Source of the DNA: CAYOMP01 sp964405075
GTDB taxonomy: Bacteria; Bacillota; Clostridia; Lachnospirales; Lachnospiraceae
Direction of reading: 5' to 3'
DNA length: 12,331 nucleotides
Assembly (NCBI GenBank): GCA_964405075.1
Contig: CAYOMP010000074.1
Span: 1-12,331, forward strand
Part shown: positions 7,081-12,331 of the stretch, one piece after another
Numbering within the stretch: the first letter of the stretch is position 1
Layout: every line of letters starts with the position of its first letter
Notes under the pieces: generated by a model
Database searches by the model: none
What the model saw: only the letters and a program-made list of their open reading frames with translations
What the model was told of the DNA's origin: nothing
Program-made: the position numbers and the translations under genes

Positions 7081-9174
7081 CTACACAATACGTTTAAATT
7101 TCTTTTCTAATTCATACTTAGTCATGGAAATAATCGTTGGTCTGCCATGAGGACAATTATATGGGTTATCCAAGGTCATCAATTCATCTATAAGTTCTTG
7201 TGCCTCCATTACAGACAAATTAGTATTTCCTTTAACAGCCGCTTTACATGACATAGATGCAATCTTGTCTGTAATCATTTCAGTAGTTGCACTACCCATA
7301 TTTTCTGCAAGGCCATCTAATATTTCTATAAGAACATCCTTTGAAGCTAGTCCAAACAAATTTGCTGGAACTGCACGAACAGAATATTCTTTTCCTCCAA
7401 ATGGTTCAATTTCATATCCTAACTGCACAAAATTATCCATATACTTATCCAACAGTTCTTTTTCCTGCATTGAAAGAGTAAGAATTATTGGTGGACTAAG
7501 TAACTGCGAAGTAAATTCGTGTTCCTTTAGCCCCTTCATTGTTCGCTCGTACAATACCTTTTCATGTGCTGCATGCTGATCAATAATATACATCTTTTCT
7601 TGAAACTGTACAATCCAATAGGTTCCAAATACCTGTCCAATTATCTTATGCTTATCCCTAGACTCCTTATCCAGCAGATTTTGTTCAAACATATCAATTT
7701 GCTGAACATTTTCTACAGGTTTTTCTAAGATAGAAGTTTCTTGATTTTGTATTTTATTATCTATTTTGTTATCTATTTCATTACTAACTTCTTTTATTTT
7801 TTCTTCTGATAAAATATTATCTTTAGATTGCTTTTCATCAATTGCTTTACTCTCGGCAGTAAAATCTATATGTTTAGTTGTACCTAACATCTTTTCTTTT
7901 GGTACTGCAACAGATGTCTTTGCTACATACTCCTTCTCTGCCTCTCTAAACATCATCGCAACTTTACTATTATTTTCCTGTTTTACCTCATCCGTTTTTT
8001 TATCTTCATTTCTTTTGGCAAAAACATTATTAGCTTTTTCTAAAATGTCATTTGAGGTTGAAATGTTCGAAATATTTTTAATCCCATTTAATTCTAATCT
8101 TTTCTTTTCAAAAGGTTCCGGAGCCTTTTCAATTACTCTCTTTTCTTCACTTTTATTTTCGCCAACTGTCACTTCCGGTATAAATTCTCGCTTATTAAGT
8201 CCTTCCTTAACTGCCTCATATATGAATCTATACATCTGTTCATTTTCACTGAATCGTAATTCCATCTTAGTTGGATGAACATTTACGTCCAACATATTTC
8301 CATCTATTTCAAAGTGAAGTGCTGTAAACGGATACTTGTGTTGCATCATAAAAGTCTTATAAGCTTCTTCTATTGCTTTAGCCACAATTCCACTTTTAAC
8401 ATATCTTCCATTCACATAATAATTTTCGTAATTTCTATTTCCTCTGGAAATAATAGGCTTACCAATGAAACCATAAACCTTAACACCTTCTGCTTCACGA
8501 TTAATTTCTACCAAATTAGAAGCGATTTCTCTACCATATATATGGTAAATAACATCCTTCAAATTACCGTTACCTGATGTGTGCAGCTTAGTCTGATTAT
8601 TATTTATAAATTTAAATGAAACATCTGGATGTGATAACGCCATCTTTTCCAACAAATCATTGATATATCCCGCTTCTGTTTGAGGTGTTTTTAAGAATTT
8701 TCTTCTGGCAGGAGTGTTAAAAAATAATTTACGAACAAGAAACGTTGTTCCATCTGGTGCACCTATCTCTTCAAACTCTTTTTCAACACTTCCTTCAATT
8801 ACGTATCTTATTCCCATCAGACTGGATTTGGTCTTTGTAATCAACTCTACATTAGCAACTGCTGCTATACTTGATAAAGCTTCACCTCTAAATCCCAAGG
8901 ATGATATGCTTAACAAATCATCTACATTTCTAATCTTACTTGTAGAATGACGCAAAAAGGCAATGGATGCATCTTCTTTTGAAATACCACACCCATTGTC
9001 TGTAATTCTAATAAAACTAGTTCCGCCTTCTTTTATCTCAACAGTTATTGCTGTAGCCTTTGCATCTATGGCATTTTCTACTAGTTCCTTAACAACAGAA
9101 GAAGGTCTTTCAATAACCTCTCCTGCTGCTATTTTATCAATTGTGTTCTGGTCGAGTAATGCAATATTAGGCAT
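7081..9174 (-). CDS. mutL: DNA mismatch repair protein MutL (endonuclease-type)
   Basis: Mismatch-repair ATPase that couples MutS recognition to strand incision. The 697-residue product has the GHKL ATPase domain: KELVENAIDA (29-38; catalytic Glu at 30), DNGCGI (59-64), HSTSKI (76-81) and GFRGEAL (94-100). A charged low-complexity linker (about 335-510, rich in K, E and N) leads to the dimerisation domain, which carries the metal-dependent nuclease motif DQHAAHEKVLYE (from 532), SCKAAVKG and CPHGRP (674-679). These motifs mark a MutL that nicks DNA itself, as in bacteria without MutH. ATG 9174 follows AGGTGG and lies 4 nt after the mutS stop. The reading frame is intact, in contrast to mutS. 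Confidence 0.97.
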   Translation of the reverse strand: MPNIALLDQNTIDKIAAGEVIERPSSVVKELVENAIDAKATAITVEIKEGGTSFIRITDNGCGISKEDASIAFLRHSTSKIRNVDDLLSISSLGFRGEALSSIAAVANVELITKTKSSLMGIRYVIEGSVEKEFEEIGAPDGTTFLVRKLFFNTPARRKFLKTPQTEAGYINDLLEKMALSHPDVSFKFINNNQTKLHTSGNGNLKDVIYHIYGREIASNLVEINREAEGVKVYGFIGKPIISRGNRNYENYYVNGRYVKSGIVAKAIEEAYKTFMMQHKYPFTALHFEIDGNMLDVNVHPTKMELRFSENEQMYRFIYEAVKEGLNKREFIPEVTVGENKSEEKRVIEKAPEPFEKKRLELNGIKNISNISTSNDILEKANNVFAKRNEDKKTDEVKQENNSKVAMMFREAEKEYVAKTSVAVPKEKMLGTTKHIDFTAESKAIDEKQSKDNILSEEKIKEVSNEIDNKIDNKIQNQETSILEKPVENVQQIDMFEQNLLDKESRDKHKIIGQVFGTYWIVQFQEKMYIIDQHAAHEKVLYERTMKGLKEHEFTSQLLSPPIILTLSMQEKELLDKYMDNFVQLGYEIEPFGGKEYSVRAVPANLFGLASKDVLIEILDGLAENMGSATTEMITDKIASMSCKAAVKGNTNLSVMEAQELIDELMTLDNPYNCPHGRPTIISMTKYELEKKFKRIV
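7753..7776 (-). repeat. Short tandem repeat in the mutL linker
   Basis: Two adjacent 12-nt units, ATAGATAACAAA and ATAGATAATAAA, differ at one base and encode IDNK-IDNK in the disordered linker of MutL. A third, decayed unit may follow. A change of one unit would keep the frame. Confidence 0.6.
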
Positions 9175-9178
9175 TTAA

Positions 9179-10993
9179 TCACCACCTGTTTTTAATCTTG
9201 TTTTGAAGTCTGTTTATAGTATTTAGTGCTTCAATTGGTGTCAAGTTACTTATGTCTATATTTTTTAATTCCTCTAGGATATCATCATCTTTTACCGTGT
9301 CAAACAGTGACATCTGGTCCATATCTACTTCGTCATATTTAATTGGCTTAGCTTTCTTGTTATTATCATTAGCTATATTTCTAACTCTTTCCGTAATATC
9401 AGCTTCGCTTAATTCTACAACAATTTCTTTTGCCCTTTGAATTACAGAATCTGGTACTCCGGCCAATTTTGCAACCTGAATACCATAGCTCTTATCAGCC
9501 CCACCTTTTACAATTTTTCTCAAGAAAACAATGTCGTCTCCTTGTTCTTTAACTGCTATACAATAATTATTTACACTATCCAGTTTGCCTTCTAATTCTG
9601 TCAATTCATGGTAGTGAGTTGCAAATAATGTTTTTGCACCTAGAAGCTTAGTGTTACTAATATGCTCAACTACAGCCCATGCGATACTCAAACCGTCAAA
9701 GGTACTGGTTCCTCTACCGATTTCATCCAAAATCAAAAGACTGTTTGACGTAGCATTTCTTAAAATATTTGCCACCTCTGTCATTTCTACCATAAATGTA
9801 CTCTGCCCTGAAGCCAAATCATCTGACGCTCCAACACGGGTAAATATTCTGTCTACTATTCCGATTTTTGCCGAACTGGCCGGCACATAACAACCAATCT
9901 GCGCCATTAATACTATCAACGCAGTTTGACGCATATAAGTAGATTTACCTGCCATATTAGGTCCTGTAATAATAGATACTCTATTTCCAGAATTATCAAG
10001 TAATGTATCATTAGGAATAAACATATCATTACTAATCATTTTCTCAACTACCGGATGTCTGCCGTTTTTAATATCAATAACACCTTTTGTATTAATCACC
10101 GGTCTGCAGAAATTATTTCTTTCAGCAACCAACGCTAAAGACGTAAACACATCAATCTTAGCAATAGCTTTTGCAGTTGCCTGTATGCGCTTTACTTCTT
10201 CTGCAATCGCATCTCTAATCTGGCTGAACAACTCATATTCCATAGCAAACAATTTATCTTCTGCTCCAAGAATAATATCTTCCAATTCCTTTAGCTCTGG
10301 TGTAATAAATCTTTCAGCATTTGCCAGAGTTTGCTTTCTTGTATAATTGTCCGGAACTAAATCTTTATAAGAATTAGTCACCTCTAAATAATAACCAAAT
10401 ACCTTATTGTATTTAATTTTTAAATTCTTAATCCCAGTACGTTCACGTTCCTCATTTTCCAAATTAGCAAGCCACGTTTTACCTTCTGTTTTTGCATGTC
10501 TTAACTTATCAATTTCTTCGTTAAAGCCTTCTTTAATAATGCCCCCTTCTTTAATGGTAATAGGCGGCTCTTCTGTAATAGCATCAGCTATCAGACTCTG
10601 AATATCCTCTAAAGTATCCATTTCCTCACAAATTTCTTGTAAAAGCGGAGTTTTAAATGATGTTAATAAATACTTAATATGAGGCACCATTGCAAGAGAA
10701 TTAGAAAAAGCAATCAAATCTCTTGGATTTGCTGATTTATAACTAATACGCCCTATCAATCGCTCCAAATCATATACCGGTTTTAAATATTCGCGGATTT
10801 CTTCCCTTGTAATAGCATTTTTATTAATTTCTTCTATTGCATCTAAACGTTTCTCAATATCTTCCTTTTCAATAAGCGGCTGCTCTATATAACTACGTAA
10901 CTGCCTAGCTCCCATAGCTGTTTGCGTTTTATCCAAAACCCACAATAAAGAACCTCTTTTGTTCTTTTCTCTTAATGTCTCCACCAACTCCAA
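9179..10993 (-). pseudogene. mutS: mutS, 3' part (core, clamp and ATPase domains) of a frame-broken gene
   Basis: This frame carries the C-terminal two thirds of MutS. It resumes at LELVETLREKNKRGSLLWVLD (domain III) and continues through the lever and clamp to the ATPase: Walker A GPNMAGKST (344-352), Walker B with DE at 423-424, the signature region GRGTSTFDG and ATHYHEL. QMSLF (560-564) near the C-terminus fits the beta-clamp binding consensus. The first in-frame initiator is TTG 10993, overlapping the upstream frame by 22 nt; AGGA 11 nt before it could permit weak restart. Alone, this piece lacks the mismatch-contacting domain I and connector domain II. Joined with the upstream part and the missing eight residues it would be about 880 residues, normal for MutS. 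The stop is 4 nt from mutL. Confidence 0.92.
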
Positions 10994-11796
10994 ATCATAT
11001 ATTTTCCTGTAGAATACGGTTTTAATGAAGTCATATGTGACAATGAATTCTTCTGTGTTTCAAGGAGATATTGTAACAATGCACCAGCACCGATTACTCC
11101 ACAATCATAATCTCCCAAACCCATTGCCTGTAATGAAGCAGCATTAAAATGTTTAATTAATGCGCTTTTGCATAGTTCATCTTCAAAATACCAACTTTCT
11201 AACGCATATACACACATTCCAAGTCTATTTTTTAAATCGTCAATATCAATTCCACTAACAAAAAATGAATCATTACAAATAATCTCAGACGGTTCAAATT
11301 TATTAATTTCATCTATTAATTTTCTATCTGTATCTACCTCAGTAACGAAATAATCTCCGGTTGTTACATCAGCTATTGACAAACCATATCTACCATCCAT
11401 ATAGACAATACACATAATATAATTATTCTTCGTTTCATCTAAAGCCTGTGTATTAATATTTGTTCCTGGCGTAACTATTCTAATTACTTCTCTCTTTACA
11501 ATTCCTTTAGCAGTCTTTGGATCTTCTACCTGCTCACAAATAGCAACCTTATAACCTTTTGACACTAATTTATTCAAATATCCATCTACTGCATGGTATG
11601 GAATTCCACACATAGGTGCTCTTTCTTCTAATCCGCAGTCCTTGCCGGTCAAAGTTATCTCTAACTCCCTAGCTGCAGTCACTGCATCATCAAAAAACAT
11701 TTCATAAAAATCGCCTAATCTATAAAATAAAATGCAATCATTATATTGCTTTTTAGTTTCAACATACTGTTGCATCATTGGTGTTAACTGTGCCAC
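10972..11796 (-). pseudogene. mutS: mutS, 5' part (mismatch-recognition and connector domains) of a frame-broken gene
   Basis: N-terminal 274 residues of MutS, the mismatch sensor. Domain I is complete with the Phe-x-Glu motif that contacts mispairs (F30-Y31-E32 in LGDFYEMF) and APMCGIPYHAVDGYL; domain II follows. Homology ends at STGKYMI (residue 268); six off-frame residues (WSWWRH) and a stop follow. In MutS proteins KYM-x is followed by LD-x-x-TRRN and then LELVE. Here LELVE comes immediately, in another frame, so about 25 nt are missing at roughly 10991-10996. The start is GTG 11796, 8 nt after GAGG. The gene is preceded by a structured leader with its own promoter. Either a real loss-of-function allele or a sequence error. 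Confidence 0.92.
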
Positions 11797-11835
11797 AATT
11801 CTTTCCTCTTTTCATTTATACATATATAGAACATA

Positions 11836-11855
11836 GAATGTGCCTTGGCACATTC
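11836..11855 (-). repeat. Leader hairpin 4
   Basis: Perfect 9-bp palindrome, GAATGTGCC / GGCACATTC, separated by 2 nt (an 8-bp stem with a 4-nt loop in practice). It ends 39 nt before the mutS GTG start, so it does not cover the ribosome site. Confidence 0.75.
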
Positions 11856-11857
11856 TT

Positions 11858-11910
11858 GCGCCGCTTTTGCGTCGCATTTTGCGGCATTTATCTACTGCAA
11901 AAGCGTGCGC
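11858..11910 (-). repeat. Leader hairpin 3 with nested hairpin
   Basis: Minus-strand arms GCGC-A-CGCTTTTGC and GCAAAAGCG-GCGC: 13 pairs with one bulged A, enclosing 26 nt that contain a second small hairpin, CGCA-AAA-TGCG (11883-11873). Confidence 0.7.
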
Positions 11911-11924
11911 ATCTTCGCGGAGCG

Positions 11925-11962
11925 ATTTATTTGATAAGAAAGAACTTTCCTATCAAATAAAT
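11925..11962 (-). repeat. Leader hairpin 2
   Basis: A perfect 12-bp inverted repeat (ATTTATTTGATA / TATCAAATAAAT), extended in minus-strand RNA by one G-U pair and then GAAAG/CTTTC, for up to 17 pairs with a very small loop. No poly-U follows on either strand. Confidence 0.75.
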
Positions 11963-11963
11963 C

Positions 11964-11992
11964 TAGGGACGCATCCTAAGTATACGCCCCTA
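11964..11992 (-). repeat. Leader hairpin 1
   Basis: Minus-strand arms TAGGGGCGTA and TGCGTCCCTA around a 9-nt loop: ten pairs of which two are G-U. The predicted transcription start falls at the GGGG of the 5' arm. Confidence 0.7.
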
Positions 11993-11994
11993 AT

Positions 11995-12023
11995 ATTTTA
12001 AATCATTTAATATTTGCTTTCAA
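11995..12023 (-). promoter_or_regulatory. Sigma-A type promoter for the mutS leader
   Basis: Minus strand TTGAAA (12023-12018), a spacer of exactly 17 nt and TAAAAT (12000-11995): five of six matches to each consensus hexamer. The expected start is near 11990-11987, at the 5' arm of leader hairpin 1, giving a leader of about 190 nt to mutS. The promoter begins 18 nt after the PilZ gene stop codon. Confidence 0.6.
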
Positions 12024-12041
12024 GATGTTTTATCGATAATA

Positions 12042-12331
12042 TCAATCGGGTATTTGAATAATATTTGTTTTTTTAACAGTTTTCAAACTGATAGCCTGTC
12101 TTTGCTTCTTAGCAATATAATACCCTACCATACTATTAGCAGTTTCTAATCTACAACCATACAGTATTCTGTTTGAATTGTACTCCTGCTTTCTAACAAC
12201 TACTCCAGCTAAATTGAACTTAACATCTTCATCTGTATCAATGAATACCAGCCAAACTTTTTCACCAACGATTTCTTCATCATCCTTTTCACAAGTAAAG
12301 AGAAACCACTTGTACTCAAGTCATGCACTAC
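12042..12331 (-). pseudogene. PilZ-domain protein, 3' part, with a one-base frameshift, runs off right edge
   Basis: The right edge reads VVHDLSTSGFS in one frame, containing the PilZ signature D-x-S-x-x-G (DLSTSG) that binds cyclic di-GMP; the paired RxxxR motif would lie beyond the edge. The continuation of the domain (CEKDDEEIVGEKVWLVFI, then AGVVVRK, ILYGCRLE and YYIAKKQRQ) is in a different frame ending at the TGA 12044-12042. One extra T in the run at 12299-12297 would join them as GFSFTCEKDD, a normal PilZ sequence, so a base appears to be missing. The second frame has its own stop 12 codons upstream and no good start. Probable c-di-GMP receptor, either inactivated or misread. No terminator is visible between it and the mutS promoter. 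Confidence 0.75.

Larger units (their letters stand above)
11836..11992 (-). ncRNA. Four-hairpin structured element in the mutS 5' leader (family not recognised)
   Basis: This 157-nt stretch between the PilZ gene and mutS has four consecutive strong hairpins and a clearly more G+C-rich centre than its surroundings. In RNA order: 11992-11964, 11962-11925, 11910-11858 (with a nested hairpin) and 11855-11836. Three imperfect positions in the stems are A-C mismatches if read on the plus strand but G-U pairs on the minus strand, favouring a minus-strand transcript. A promoter directly upstream would start transcription at the first hairpin. None of the hairpins is followed by a U-run, so they are not intrinsic terminators. 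It could be a cis-regulatory leader, a small RNA or a dispersed palindromic repeat. I do not recognise it as a known riboswitch or T-box. Confidence 0.5.

Noticed and set aside
7766..8278. Plus-strand open frame of 170 codons opposite the mutL linker
   Set aside because: It is antisense to an intact mutL, is dominated by Ser, Phe and Leu as expected for the complement of a Lys/Glu-rich linker, and matches no family I recognise.
10972..10999. Programmed ribosomal frameshift in mutS
   Set aside because: Shifting frame would not restore the missing conserved LD-x-x-TRRN residues, and there is no slippery heptamer with a downstream structure.
11778..11960. Plus-strand open frame of 60 codons across the mutS start and the leader hairpins
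   Set aside because: It runs through the structured palindromes, overlaps the mutS start, and its product is unlike any family; it is explained by the RNA structure.
11925..11962. Long AT-rich hairpin considered as an intrinsic terminator of the PilZ gene
   Set aside because: No run of Us follows the stem on either strand, and a good promoter reading into it lies upstream, so a leader structure fits better.
11836..11992. Leader element as a miniature transposable element or CRISPR fragment
   Set aside because: The two ends are not inverted repeats of each other, there is no target duplication that I can see, and the hairpins differ from one another, so there are no direct repeats with spacers.

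Overview
The window is a low-GC (roughly one third G+C by eye) bacterial chromosome segment in which every convincing gene lies on the minus strand. Gene content and order (mutS-mutL-miaA-YnbB-like PLP enzyme-DUF4321-radC-mreB-mreC-mreD-class B PBP), Shine-Dalgarno sequences of the AAGGAG type and frequent TTG/GTG starts point to a Gram-positive clostridium, most likely a Lachnospiraceae relative. This is core chromosome: I see no insertion sequence, tRNA, rRNA, CRISPR array or prophage gene.

Right to left (direction of transcription): 12331-12042 is the 3' part of a PilZ-domain (c-di-GMP receptor type) gene with an apparent one-base deletion. Between it and mutS (12041-11797) lies a good sigma-A type promoter, TTGAAA-N17-TAAAAT, whose predicted start falls at the first of four strong hairpins (11992-11836). 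Three positions in these stems are G-U pairs only in the minus-strand RNA, so the element looks like a transcribed, structured 5' leader or small RNA. mutS follows but is split: about 25 nt, coding for the conserved L-D-x-x-T-R-R-N stretch, are missing and the frame changes, giving a 274-residue N-terminal piece (domains I and II) and a 604-residue C-terminal frame (core, clamp, ATPase). mutL, miaA and the methionine gamma-lyase-like gene follow within 4 to 10 nt of one another.

After a 79-nt gap holding a plausible extended -10 promoter, a second block runs leftwards: a DUF4321 small membrane protein, radC, then mreB, mreC, mreD and the N-terminal 424 codons of a class B penicillin-binding protein that runs off the left edge. 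This is the cell-elongation block: MreB filaments, the MreC/MreD bridge and a transpeptidase for side-wall peptidoglycan.

The most notable points are the structured leader with its aligned promoter, the broken mutS (a mutator genotype if real) next to a homopolymer frameshift in the PilZ gene, and a divergent MreB nucleotide-binding motif (NIGADTTE instead of DIGGGTTE). The two frame breaks lie within about 1.3 kb of each other near the right end of the window, so sequencing or assembly error must be excluded first.
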